Shown here piece after piece: positions 8,166 through 16,579 of a DNA stretch of 35,795 bases (positions are counted from its first letter, which is position 1; every line of letters starts with the position of its first letter). The translations under genes and the position numbers were made by a program. Source of the stretch: Candidatus Gastranaerophilales bacterium. Its GTDB lineage: Bacteria > Cyanobacteriota > Vampirovibrionia > Gastranaerophilales > Gastranaerophilaceae. The stretch lies in the NCBI GenBank assembly GCA_947630535.1, contig CANRHZ010000018.1, forward strand, positions 1-35,795, given 5' to 3'. Under the pieces are notes generated by a model, which worked only from the letters and a program-made list of their open reading frames with translations, did no database searches and was not told the origin of the DNA.

Positions 8166-10535
8166 TTATTTTTTCCAATTTATTAAAACGTAACCGTTTT
8201 GTCCGTCGCCGCCTTTTCCCGCTCCGTATTTAGCGCTCCATCCGCCGCCGCCGCCGCCTGAGCCTGCTTGACCGAAGGTTCCTGTTCCTTGTGAAATTTG
8301 AGGAGGAATAAATTTGGCGCTTGCACCGTCTGATGTATTAACGGAACAACCTGAATAAAATTCATCTATGTTATATATTTTGATTGTACCGTTTGTATTT
8401 ATGGTAATCGTATTTTGTAGTCTGGAATCTTGTAAAATATTTGTGCCGTCTGAAGAATATAATCCGTCTTTGTTTCCGACAAAAAGTCCTCCGCAGCCTC
8501 CCTTGGAGCCAAGCCCCGAAAAGCCGCCAAGACCGCCTGCGTACGCTAAAGAATTACCTATAGGGTATCTGAAATGTAAGCCGTTATAAACTCTTTGCCC
8601 GTTTATATTGAATCCGTTATAATTGGTATTTGCGGGAACAACCGATATATTACCAAAAATTATGTTATTATTAATGCTATAATCTGAATGACCGCCTGTT
8701 TTATCGAATGTTGATACGTTTGATTTATTGACTTTGGCGCCCGTTTTTACACCGTTATTTCCCGAATTTAATTCAAAGAGTGGTGCATTATTATTTGTCA
8801 TGTATGAGTAAACGAGTCGTCTTGTATTTATACTGTTGTTTGGGGCCGTAGTATTGACATTAGTATTTACTCTGGTTGAAATTGTCTCATCAAAATTGAA
8901 AGAAGTATCGGGGTCTAAAGAGCTTAAAATAACAGGTGTATACCTTGATGATTGAGGCGGATTAGGATATGGAAGGTATGAAGATGCATTATTTGTTGGA
9001 ATACTTGAAGTTGCAGCAGTATTAATTCTTCCGCCGTTACCGCCCACACCGCCTGCAACAAGCAAAATGAGATTGCCGTTTGAATCATATATTGCGCTTG
9101 AAGAACCGCTTAGACCCTCGCCGCCTGTTGTCGGAGTTTTTATATATGAACCGTTTGAATTTATAGTGCCTGATGTGCCGCTATTCCCGCCTTTTCCTCC
9201 GGAGCCTACCGATATTACATATCTTTCACCGGGGATTACGGGAAAATCGGTAACTCTAACGGCAGAACCGCCCGCACCGCCCGAGCCAACTCCTCCCGGG
9301 TTTTCAATTGAAACGGTAGTTTTACCCCCCGCATTTAATTTAAAGGTTTCACCGAGAGATTTAATTCTTATGGAACCTTGGTTCGAACCTGAATCAATTG
9401 CATAGGAAGTGCTTAGCGTACATGTTGTGTTACTATTAGTACAGAGTATATATGAACTGTACCCTCTGCCGCCTGAACCATATTCTCCTTCAATTTGAAG
9501 ATGTTTTCCGCCTTCCTTACCATAGGCAAGGTAGCCTGTACTTATTTGTTTTGAATTTAAGCTGACTGCACTTTGGCCATTTTGTGAGGTTTCTATATTG
9601 GCTATTGGAAGATGGCAATTATTTATTAAGGCATTATTATTGCCTGTGGTTGAATATGTTGCTTGAGTTGAACTTTTATTTTTTGAATTATATAGAAGGC
9701 AAGTTAAATTATTACTTGGGGTTGATGTTGATGCCCCGTCAGCCGTAAAATAGATGGTATAATCGTTAACACTGTCAGGAAATGTTTTTAAAAGCTGAAG
9801 CCCAAGCCCGTTATATGTTGTAAGCGATAGAGAATTAGATGATTTAACCGAATCAAGCCCGCTTTTTCCTATATAGCTTATATTAAGCCTTGAAGCACCT
9901 TCGTTTAAAATGGATGGAACATAATCTTGTGTATGAATCAGGTCGTCTGAAATATTAAAATCAATTATGGCTACACCCGATTTACCTCCGCTTCCTGAAG
10001 GATAAGTGGCAGTTGAAGTGGGAAAGGTTGCGCCTTTTTGCCCTGAGCCTGTTAAATAGTTAATTTTTATATTCTTTATTCTCTCAAGTGCAATGTTACT
10101 AAGTGAGGTAAGACTTGAAAAATTATTACTTTCAGCTGATCTGCCATCTGTTTTTTGAGCCACTTCTTTTTCTAAAACAGTGCTTCCTGCGGCACCTCCG
10201 CCGCCGCCGCCGCCTGCAACAAGAGTTATATCAATTTTATGAACCCCGTCAGGAACAACAAATTCGTATTCTTCGCATTTGCCGTTATCGTTTGTGACAA
10301 TGGTTTGGCTTCCGTTAATTTCTGTAAGATAACAGGGAAAACCGCCATCCTGTACGGCTTTTTGTGAATTAAAATAAAATACCTGAGAAGCTCCCACTTG
10401 TTTATGGCGGTTATTGTCTGCCGCCTTTTTTGTCACAAGGGGTATTGTCATAATTAATATAAGGGAAACTATAAGGACGGATATTAAAACTTCGGCCAGC
10501 GAAAACCCTTTTTTTATACTGTTTTTATATAACAT
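8166..10535 (-). CDS. Giant glycine-rich prepilin-like protein, third in operon
   Basis: A 789-aa prepilin-like protein, the largest of three paralogues in tandem. Leader MLYKNSIKKG is followed by FSLAEVLISVLIVSLI, a class III cleavage site with Glu at +5 and one hydrophobic helix. After about 100 residues comes a run of seven Gly (VAGGGGGGGAAG), then Ser/Thr/Asn-rich sequence broken by Gly blocks such as GGVGSGGAGGSAVRV and SVGSGGKGGNSG. The C-terminus has GGLGGFSGLGSKGGCGG and ends SGGGGGGWSAKYGAG ... NGYVLINWKK. These Gly blocks recur in the same order in all three paralogues and resemble general bacterial glycine-rich surface domains. ATG at 10535 has GGAAAGG six bases upstream, 22 bases after the preceding gene. 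Probable role: pilus-associated or surface adhesin (inference). Confidence 0.85.
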   Translation of the reverse strand: MLYKNSIKKGFSLAEVLISVLIVSLILIMTIPLVTKKAADNNRHKQVGASQVFYFNSQKAVQDGGFPCYLTEINGSQTIVTNDNGKCEEYEFVVPDGVHKIDITLVAGGGGGGGAAGSTVLEKEVAQKTDGRSAESNNFSSLTSLSNIALERIKNIKINYLTGSGQKGATFPTSTATYPSGSGGKSGVAIIDFNISDDLIHTQDYVPSILNEGASRLNISYIGKSGLDSVKSSNSLSLTTYNGLGLQLLKTFPDSVNDYTIYFTADGASTSTPSNNLTCLLYNSKNKSSTQATYSTTGNNNALINNCHLPIANIETSQNGQSAVSLNSKQISTGYLAYGKEGGKHLQIEGEYGSGGRGYSSYILCTNSNTTCTLSTSYAIDSGSNQGSIRIKSLGETFKLNAGGKTTVSIENPGGVGSGGAGGSAVRVTDFPVIPGERYVISVGSGGKGGNSGTSGTINSNGSYIKTPTTGGEGLSGSSSAIYDSNGNLILLVAGGVGGNGGRINTAATSSIPTNNASSYLPYPNPPQSSRYTPVILSSLDPDTSFNFDETISTRVNTNVNTTAPNNSINTRRLVYSYMTNNNAPLFELNSGNNGVKTGAKVNKSNVSTFDKTGGHSDYSINNNIIFGNISVVPANTNYNGFNINGQRVYNGLHFRYPIGNSLAYAGGLGGFSGLGSKGGCGGLFVGNKDGLYSSDGTNILQDSRLQNTITINTNGTIKIYNIDEFYSGCSVNTSDGASAKFIPPQISQGTGTFGQAGSGGGGGGWSAKYGAGKGGDGQNGYVLINWKK

Positions 10536-10557
10536 TTTTTACCTTTCCGTCGTCTTA

Positions 10558-12531
10558 TTATATTTTCCATTGAATCATAACGTATCCGTTCTGGCCGTCA
10601 CCGCCGTTTCCTGCACCGTCTTTAAGACTATATCCGCCGCCGCCGCCGCCTGAGCCTGCTTGGCCCAAAGATGAGGTCTTTGGATTGGGCACAACAAATG
10701 TCGCACTTTGACCGTTCGGGTTATCTATAGTACAGTTATCGTAATAATCAGAAACTCTGTACAATTTTGAATTGATTATAAATTTATTCTTTAACGAATC
10801 GGAACTTGATGAGCCGCTATTAAACAAGCCTTTGAGATTTCCCATAAAATATCCGCCGCAACCTGCCTTTGTTCCAAGCCCCGAAAAGCCGCCAAGACCG
10901 CCAACGTATGCTGATAAGTTTTGATCAATTAAAGTTTTATAGTAAAAACCGTCATAAGCATTATTTAAAGTTGTATCATCATCAATTGTTGCATTTTGAT
11001 AGCCTGTATTGGTACCATTATCAAAACCGTTAAATCCCCCCAATTTGTTATCCGTTGTTCTATTTTTACCATTAATAAAAGTCGTAAACGGTTCATTCGA
11101 AATAAAACTGTATGCTATCCTTCTTGCCTGTGTCTGTGCATTTTGCAAAGTAGGTGTGGCATTTGTGTCTGATACAATATCTGTTTTGTTGTCATCAAAA
11201 AATTTGCCGTTAAGAAAATTACTGTCGCCTGAAGTTAGTGTAGGAAAATATCTTGAATTATCGGTTACAACTCCGTTTAAATAAGGAGTGTTGGTAGAAG
11301 TGTTGCCAGCAGTTCCGCCTTGTCCGCCAATTCCGCCGTTTACCATATAAATAAGGTTATCACCATCATATATAGCACTTGATACACCACCCGCACCTCC
11401 GATACCGCCTGAGGGGCTTGAAGATGATATACCGCCTTTTCCGCCTCTGCCGCCTTTACCTACAACAATTCTATATGTATGTCCGCTTATAACGGGAAAA
11501 CCCGTTATTCTTATCGCACTTCCGCCCGCACCGCCAAAGCCTGCACGCCCTGGGGTTTCTTGTATAACGGTAGCACTAACAAATGCGCTGCCGCCTGTGA
11601 TAGAATTATTTGCAGAAGTTCTGGTTGAAGCACTATAATTGCAAGTGGTACCACTAGTACAAGTATATTTTACGGATGCTCCCATACCGCCTGAACCATA
11701 GCTACCCATTACTCCGTCGGTTTTTCCGCCTGCACCGCCCGCTAGAACCATATTACTATAAACTTTTCCGCTTTCAATAGCCTTTGCACCATCCTTACCT
11801 TCTTTTGAAGGGAAGTAGTTTTTCCCTTCGGTAAGACGACAGGCATCTACGGTTGAACCGCCCGTGCAGGATAGAGCATAGGTGCTTGAGATAGCTATTC
11901 CGTAGAGTTGTGTTAATGATGATGTATTATTACCCTGACCAATTTTAAGAGAAGCATCCGTGCTATTTGCAAGTACATAGCCCGAAGTAGCTGCTGCACT
12001 AAGAGCGTTAGTATATGCCGTACCCCTTAATAAATCAAAAGGAATATCAAAGTCAACTATTGCAGGAGAAGATTTTCCGCCTTTTTGTGGCTGGGGAGTT
12101 GCCGAAGTTGATGTAAATTTGGTACCGTCAGTTCCTTTTGCCGTTAAGAGGTTAATTTTTACCTTTTTTAATAAGTCAAGGTTAATTTGAGTTGAACTTG
12201 CCGCTTGCACAAATTGGCGTCCGCCGCCTGCACCGCCGCCGCCGCCGCCTCCTGCAACAAGAGTAATATTAACTTTATTAACACCCCTTGGGACCGTGAA
12301 GTTGTATTGTGAACAATCACGACTTGAAGTGTTGGTGCCGTTGCTTACAAAAAAACAAAGGTTATTTGTTTGAACTCTGTTACTGTCGTTATATGTAAAT
12401 ACAACACCGTCATTTTGTTTGCCGACTGTTTTATTTGTTACAATAGGTGCAAGCACAATCAGGGCAACCGATAAAATTAATACGGTTATCATAACTTCTA
12501 TTAATGAAAAAGCCGATTTATTTTTTAGCAT
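10558..12531 (-). CDS. Giant glycine-rich prepilin-like protein, second in operon
   Basis: A 657-aa paralogue of its neighbours. The start chosen is the ATG at 12531: it overlaps the upstream stop as TAATG and has GGAG six bases before it; an in-frame ATG at 12543 lacks a comparable site. The leader is MLKNKSA then FSLIEVMITVLILSVAL, so the residue before the cut is Ala, not the usual Gly; Glu +5 is present. Layout matches the family: CSQYNFTVPRGVNKVNITLVAGGGGGGG near residues 75-100, GGAGGSAIRITGFPVISGHTYRI in the middle, GGLGGFSGLGTKAGCGG, and the C-terminal AGSGGGGGGYSLKDG ... NGYVMIQWKI. Translational coupling to the first gene suggests fixed stoichiometry. Function is inferred only as a pilin-like surface protein. 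Confidence 0.85.
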   Translation of the reverse strand: MLKNKSAFSLIEVMITVLILSVALIVLAPIVTNKTVGKQNDGVVFTYNDSNRVQTNNLCFFVSNGTNTSSRDCSQYNFTVPRGVNKVNITLVAGGGGGGGAGGGRQFVQAASSTQINLDLLKKVKINLLTAKGTDGTKFTSTSATPQPQKGGKSSPAIVDFDIPFDLLRGTAYTNALSAAATSGYVLANSTDASLKIGQGNNTSSLTQLYGIAISSTYALSCTGGSTVDACRLTEGKNYFPSKEGKDGAKAIESGKVYSNMVLAGGAGGKTDGVMGSYGSGGMGASVKYTCTSGTTCNYSASTRTSANNSITGGSAFVSATVIQETPGRAGFGGAGGSAIRITGFPVISGHTYRIVVGKGGRGGKGGISSSSPSGGIGGAGGVSSAIYDGDNLIYMVNGGIGGQGGTAGNTSTNTPYLNGVVTDNSRYFPTLTSGDSNFLNGKFFDDNKTDIVSDTNATPTLQNAQTQARRIAYSFISNEPFTTFINGKNRTTDNKLGGFNGFDNGTNTGYQNATIDDDTTLNNAYDGFYYKTLIDQNLSAYVGGLGGFSGLGTKAGCGGYFMGNLKGLFNSGSSSSDSLKNKFIINSKLYRVSDYYDNCTIDNPNGQSATFVVPNPKTSSLGQAGSGGGGGGYSLKDGAGNGGDGQNGYVMIQWKI

Positions 12532-14519
12532 TATCGTCTCCATTCAATCATAACGTATCCGTCCTGACCGTTTCCGCCTGAACCGGAACCGTATAAGATA
12601 TTATATCCGCCGCCGCCGCCGCCTGAGCCTGCTTGCGGTTCAATATTTGTACCTATGGCAGGTATTACAAGTTTTGGACTGTGTCCGTTCGGTGTATTGT
12701 TAGAACAACCTTCGTAATAATCAGTAACGTTGTATGGAACATTATTAATTTTGAATTTATTTATCATGGGAAGTTCTATTTCTGTATTACTCGGAGTGTT
12801 TACTGTCGTTCTTCCGTCAAAATTTCCCATAAAGTATCCGCCGCAGCCCCCTTTAGAACCAAGCCCCGAAAAGCCGCCAAGACCGCCCACATACGAAGGG
12901 AAATTGTTAACAAGCGTTCTATTATAAAAACCGGTTGGAATTGTATAGTCGGCAATATCAAAATAATCAAATCCGCCTGTTCTGTTATCAACAGTGTTGT
13001 TACCGTTCATATTTAATGTTCTATAGGGTTCATTATTAAAAAATGTATAGTTTAAGGCTCTGGCATGGACGCTTTGGCCATTCATCGTTATTGTTGAATC
13101 ATCTCCCAAGGTTAATTTTTCTCTGTCGTATGGGATAGAATTCCCAAATACTTCAGTTAAGTAAATTACTTTTGGGATATTTCTTCCGGATTTGCCTTTA
13201 GCGGTTGTTGCGGCACCCTGACCGCCTGCGCCCCCTGTTACCATATAAACAAGGTTGTTTTCATCATCATATATTGCGCTTGAAACCCCGCTATCACCGT
13301 TTGTGCCGGCCCCAATTGCATGGGCGGACGGTGCCCCTGAATTTCCGCCTTTACCGCCTTTTCCTACATAAATTGTATAAGTATGGCCCGCTTTAACATT
13401 CATTGCAATTATTTTAATTGCAGCCCCGCCGGCACCGCCACCCCCTACATGGGGAGTAGTTACCGTAGTATAAGTAACATCCGCTATACCATTTGTGCCT
13501 GCTTTAGGTGCGGAATATTCTATATATGTACCGTTAGATGCTGCACAAGAGAGGTTATTTTTACTTGAATCATTACATTTTATAAGTTGTAAATCCCCGC
13601 CGCTTCCGCCGTTACCATACACACCGTAAGGAAGTTTGCCGCCTTCACCCCCTTTTATAACAGAACTTATGGGAAGAATTGAAGTTGAAGCCACTGCGCT
13701 TGCGGTTTGTCCTTGAATTGAATTTATAAAGTTTTTATCCTGCAATCTACAGTTATCAATAAAATTATTGATATTAGTACCTAAGGTGTATTGGTTTGTA
13801 CCGATTGTACATGAAACAGTGTATGCACTGCTTGTATTTTGTATGGAATATTTTATGTTGTCTCCTATTGAAATAGAAGGATTTTGGCCGCCTAATATTG
13901 TGATTTTTCCGTCTTTGCTTTCGGAATTTTGTTGAAAAATCGGATTTATGTAGTTATATTTAATATATTCGACAGGAAGCAAAAAGTCGTATATAAGCGG
14001 GGAAGAATTTCCGCCGTTGCCTGCGACTCTTGTTGTTGTATTAACCGCACTTCCTTTTTTTCCTTGCGCCGATAGCAGATTTATTTTAATTGATTTTAGC
14101 ATATCAAGGTTAAACGTTTCGGTTGTTTGAGTTGAAGTTGTATTTGAAATTCTTCGCTCAATATACCTTTCGCCTCCGGCACCGCCTCCGCCGCCGCCTC
14201 CTGCAACAAGAGTAATATTAACTCTATTAACTCCGTTTGGAACGGTAAATGTATATTGTGAACATTCTTTGGTAGGATTGAATGTTTCAGCGTAGTTACT
14301 GTAATTAATATCGGTAAGATAACATCTGTTATCGTTGTTTGTGATGTTATCTGCTTTGTATGTATAAATGACCCCTTCTAATTTGGGCGGAAAAATGCTT
14401 TTTGTTAAAATAGGCGCCATTGCAATCATTAAAAGAGATACAATCAAAATAGACATTAAAACTTCAACCAGAGAAAACCCCAAGTAAGCTTTATTACTTT
14501 TATTATTTATTTCTTTCAT
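12531..14519 (-). CDS. Giant glycine-rich prepilin-like protein, first in operon
   Basis: A 662-aa prepilin-like protein that opens the operon. Leader MKEINNKSNKAYLG is followed by FSLVEVLMSILIVSLLMIAM with Glu at +5. CYLTDINYS and CSQYTFTVPNGVNRVNI precede a Gly run (VAGGGGGGGAGGERY). The middle block (GGGGAGGAAIKIIAMNVKAGHTYTIYVGKGGKGGNSG) and C-terminal block (GGLGGFSGLGSKGGCGGYF, then AGSGGGGGGYNILYG ... DGYVMIEWRR) align with both paralogues, while the Ser/Asn/Thr-rich stretches between diverge. Transcription likely starts near 14560 from a good sigma-70-type promoter; GGA sits nine bases before the ATG. The large C-terminal part is far longer than a normal pilin, so it is more likely a minor or tip-type component or a surface adhesin using the pilin route (inference). 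Confidence 0.85.
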   Translation of the reverse strand: MKEINNKSNKAYLGFSLVEVLMSILIVSLLMIAMAPILTKSIFPPKLEGVIYTYKADNITNNDNRCYLTDINYSNYAETFNPTKECSQYTFTVPNGVNRVNITLVAGGGGGGGAGGERYIERRISNTTSTQTTETFNLDMLKSIKINLLSAQGKKGSAVNTTTRVAGNGGNSSPLIYDFLLPVEYIKYNYINPIFQQNSESKDGKITILGGQNPSISIGDNIKYSIQNTSSAYTVSCTIGTNQYTLGTNINNFIDNCRLQDKNFINSIQGQTASAVASTSILPISSVIKGGEGGKLPYGVYGNGGSGGDLQLIKCNDSSKNNLSCAASNGTYIEYSAPKAGTNGIADVTYTTVTTPHVGGGGAGGAAIKIIAMNVKAGHTYTIYVGKGGKGGNSGAPSAHAIGAGTNGDSGVSSAIYDDENNLVYMVTGGAGGQGAATTAKGKSGRNIPKVIYLTEVFGNSIPYDREKLTLGDDSTITMNGQSVHARALNYTFFNNEPYRTLNMNGNNTVDNRTGGFDYFDIADYTIPTGFYNRTLVNNFPSYVGGLGGFSGLGSKGGCGGYFMGNFDGRTTVNTPSNTEIELPMINKFKINNVPYNVTDYYEGCSNNTPNGHSPKLVIPAIGTNIEPQAGSGGGGGGYNILYGSGSGGNGQDGYVMIEWRR

Positions 14520-14906
14520 CTTGTACTATCCAAAAAGTCTTAATTTACAATTTATAGCTTGATTTTAGTATAACTTATTTTTTACAGTTCTTCAACATAA
14601 ATTAAAGGATGTATGCCCCTATCTTGGCTTAAAACACAGTGTTTGCACACTGTTTTATTTATAAAATTTTATTAACAAATAAAAAGATTTTAATAATTGT
14701 AAAGAAATGTTAAATAAAAAGTATATAAAAAAGCAATATTTTTTTAATATAAAACTTTATATAAGTACAAAGAGAGATTAAGAGAGAATAAAAAAACCAC
14801 ATAAAAAAGAGAGAAAAAAAAGAGAGAAAACCTAAACTAAACCACCAAAACTTAAGAGGATCAAAACAATTTATTAAGCTTCCTAAAACAAGGAAGCTTT
14901 TTTATT
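14520..14906. other. 387-base non-coding gap: operon promoter plus possible small RNA region
   Basis: This is the only gap over 300 bases. It holds the prepilin operon promoter at its left end, a short hairpin (CAGTGT/ACACTG near 14637-14652) with T-rich flanks, a very AT-rich middle, four AGAGAG boxes (14771, 14781, 14808, 14821) on the + strand, and a strong + strand hairpin terminator at 14876-14908. No open frame above 20 codons with a fair ribosome site was seen. Confidence 0.6.
14567..14595 (-). promoter_or_regulatory. Promoter of the glycine-rich prepilin operon
   Basis: On the - strand TTGAAG (14595-14590), a 17-base spacer, then TATACT (14572-14567). The start point would be near 14560, giving a leader of about 40 bases before the first ATG at 14519. 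Confidence 0.7.
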
Positions 14907-14908
14907 TT
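14770..14908 (+). ncRNA. Candidate purine-rich small RNA ending in an orphan terminator
   Basis: Between 14770 and the terminator the + strand has no ATG at all, yet is strongly purine-biased with four AGAGAG motifs and ends in a stable hairpin with a T run. No + strand protein gene precedes it for more than 6 kb. A weak TATAAG (14760-14765) could be a -10 box. This is a structural guess; no known RNA family is recognised. Confidence 0.25.
14876..14908 (+). terminator. Hairpin terminator, best fit to + strand
   Basis: A 9-bp stem AAGCTTCCT/AGGAAGCTT (14876-14884 and 14891-14899) is followed on + by TTTTATTTT. On the - strand it directly follows the htpX stop but lacks a T run, so it may only protect that 3' end. 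Confidence 0.65.
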
Positions 14909-15920
14909 AAAATTTTATTTTATCCAATTTTTCTTTTGGAATTAAAACTTTACCTTTAAATACGTCATTATAGGTTTTAGAATAATCTTTAATATCGGAC
15001 CCTGCCATTTTTTCAAGTATTTCTATTCTTTTTTCTATGGGCGGGTGGGTTGAAAATAAACCGTCAAGAAAATTTTCTTTATCGTTCATAAGGTAGTTAT
15101 GAATGTACATAGTTGAAATTACTTTATCTTTTGTTATTTCGTCTTTTTCGATTTTTTCTGTGTCGTATGAGCTTATTTTTTTTAGGGCGGAAGCCAAAGA
15201 CAAAGGATACCTTGTAAATTGAGCAGAACAAGCATCGGCAAGGTATTCTCTTTTTCTTGAAATTGTAAAATAGAGTATTTTTGAAAGTATGGGCGCAAGT
15301 ATTGATAAAACAATAATAATTAAAAGTGCAACTATTCCCGCCCCGTTTTTTGAAGAATTGTTCATTCTTCTGTTTAAACCGCCTCTTATTATAATTTCAG
15401 AAAGCATTACAATTGCGCCAAAGATAATCCCCGCATACATAAGGTAGAGCGTATCTTTATTTTTAATATGGGATATCTCATGGGCAACAACCCCTTGAAG
15501 TTCATCTCTGTTCAATAAAGATAAAAGTCCGACACTAAGCGCTATTGCGGAATTTTTAGAGTTTATACCAACTGCAAATGCGTTTGGAACCTTGGATGGG
15601 ACTATATAAATTTTTGGAACAAACCCCAAATTTGCAGATATTGCCATTTCTTCAACAACATTTTTAACAACGGGAATTGAATCATCTTCAAGAGGATAAG
15701 CGTTTAATTGGTTCAAAAAAATTTTGGATGATTCTATTCTTGTCCAAAAAATAATGACTATTGCAAAAAATGTACTTATTATAATCCCCGCTATAAGCCC
15801 GTCAAAGCTTTCAGGGTCAATATAAAGCCCTATTAGGGCCCCGAATATAACCAAGAGAGATACAAGAGAAAAAAGCAAAAACCAAGTTTTTCTTTTGTTA
15901 GATTCTATAATAAACCACAT
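14907..15920 (-). CDS. htpX: M48 family zinc metalloprotease HtpX-like
   Basis: An inner-membrane zinc protease of the HtpX/M48 type, involved in membrane protein quality control. Two N-terminal membrane helices (residues about 12-31 and 39-58) are followed by a segment with PNAFAVG (residue 111 region), the zinc site HEISH near residue 145, two more hydrophobic segments (about 160-180 and 195-222), the third zinc ligand in REYLADACSAQFT, and a C-terminal STHPPIEKRIEIL typical of the family. Length 337 aa is slightly over the usual 280-300. The ATG overlaps the lemA stop as TAATG, so the two are translationally coupled; lemA-htpX pairing is common in bacteria. Confidence 0.93.
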   Translation of the reverse strand: MWFIIESNKRKTWFLLFSLVSLLVIFGALIGLYIDPESFDGLIAGIIISTFFAIVIIFWTRIESSKIFLNQLNAYPLEDDSIPVVKNVVEEMAISANLGFVPKIYIVPSKVPNAFAVGINSKNSAIALSVGLLSLLNRDELQGVVAHEISHIKNKDTLYLMYAGIIFGAIVMLSEIIIRGGLNRRMNNSSKNGAGIVALLIIIVLSILAPILSKILYFTISRKREYLADACSAQFTRYPLSLASALKKISSYDTEKIEKDEITKDKVISTMYIHNYLMNDKENFLDGLFSTHPPIEKRIEILEKMAGSDIKDYSKTYNDVFKGKVLIPKEKLDKIKF

Positions 15921-16477
15921 TAGTTGAATTTAACCTTAACAACTTCTTTTTCGTTTTCATCAACCTGAAAATAATCAAAATTTTGAAAATTAAAGATTGA
16001 TGCAACCATATTTGTCGGAAACATTTCTTTTTTATTTGTATAGTGCATAACGGCATCATTGTATGCAACCCTTGCGTATGAAATTTTGTTTTCGGTTGAA
16101 GTTAACTCCTCTTGAAGGGCAAGAAAGTTTTGATTTGCTTTTAATTCGGGATAATTTTCACTCAGGGCAAACAAATTTTTTAGAGCGCCCGTTAATTCTC
16201 CTTCAAGATTGGATTGAACCTTGGGGTCATTTTTAACGGACATTGCGGAATTTCTTGCTTTTATAACGGTTTCAAGGGTACTTTTTTCATATTCCATATA
16301 TGCCTTTGCCGTTTCAATTAAATTCGGAATAAGGTCATATCTTCTTTTTAATTGGGTATCTATTTGTGCCCATGCATTTTTTGTTTCATTCTTTAGGGCA
16401 ACTAAAGAATTGTAAATGCCCGCAATAAAAACTAAAACTATTAATAAAATAACAACGAGGGCTAAAATCTGCGGCAT
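15920..16477 (-). CDS. lemA: LemA family protein
   Basis: A LemA family membrane protein: one N-terminal helix (residues 4-23) followed by a long helical bundle. The hallmark stretch YNSLVALKNETKNAWAQID then LKRRYDLIPNLIETAKAYM lies at residues about 22-65, and the C-terminal half has YPELKANQNFLALQEEL and NKISYARVAYNDAVMHYN-like sequence near 105-145. Length 185 aa is normal. An excellent AAAGGAGA lies six bases before the ATG. It is the first gene of a two-gene operon with htpX. The biochemical role of LemA is not settled; the pairing suggests a link to envelope proteolysis. Confidence 0.93.
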   Translation of the reverse strand: MPQILALVVILLIVLVFIAGIYNSLVALKNETKNAWAQIDTQLKRRYDLIPNLIETAKAYMEYEKSTLETVIKARNSAMSVKNDPKVQSNLEGELTGALKNLFALSENYPELKANQNFLALQEELTSTENKISYARVAYNDAVMHYTNKKEMFPTNMVASIFNFQNFDYFQVDENEKEVVKVKFN

Positions 16478-16506
16478 ATTAATCTCCTTTAATATTATTT
16501 TAACCT

Positions 16507-16534
16507 ATTTTATACAATTTTTAAAAAAAATCAA
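16507..16534 (-). promoter_or_regulatory. Probable lemA-htpX promoter
   Basis: On the - strand TTGATT (16534-16529), 16 bases, then TAAAAT (16512-16507). It lies between the terminator of the S1-protein gene and the lemA ribosome site. Confidence 0.45.
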
Positions 16535-16536
16535 AT

Positions 16537-16570
16537 ATAAAAAAGCCCCGATTGATAGAACAATCAGGGC
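16537..16570 (-). terminator. Terminator of the S1-domain gene
   Basis: A 10-bp stem (16545-16554 and 16561-16570; GCCCTGATTG/CAATCGGGGC on the - strand with one G-U pair), six-base loop, followed by a T run. It lies ten bases past the S1 gene stop. Confidence 0.85.
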
Positions 16571-16579
16571 AAATTAAAA

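Noticed and set aside
9067-9405. Proline-rich open frames on + across the glycine-rich prepilins
   Set aside because: They are the complement of glycine codons (GGx gives xCC, read as Pro or Ala), lie wholly within better genes, and have no ribosome sites.
8242-14198. CRISPR-like spaced repeats from the CCG runs
   Set aside because: Repeats are simple triplets in coding frame, with irregular kilobase spacing and no leader or cas genes.
14613-14675. 20-codon + strand frame beginning MPLSWLKTQC
   Set aside because: The purine stretch is only three bases before the ATG, and a hairpin lies inside the frame; too short and unsupported to call.
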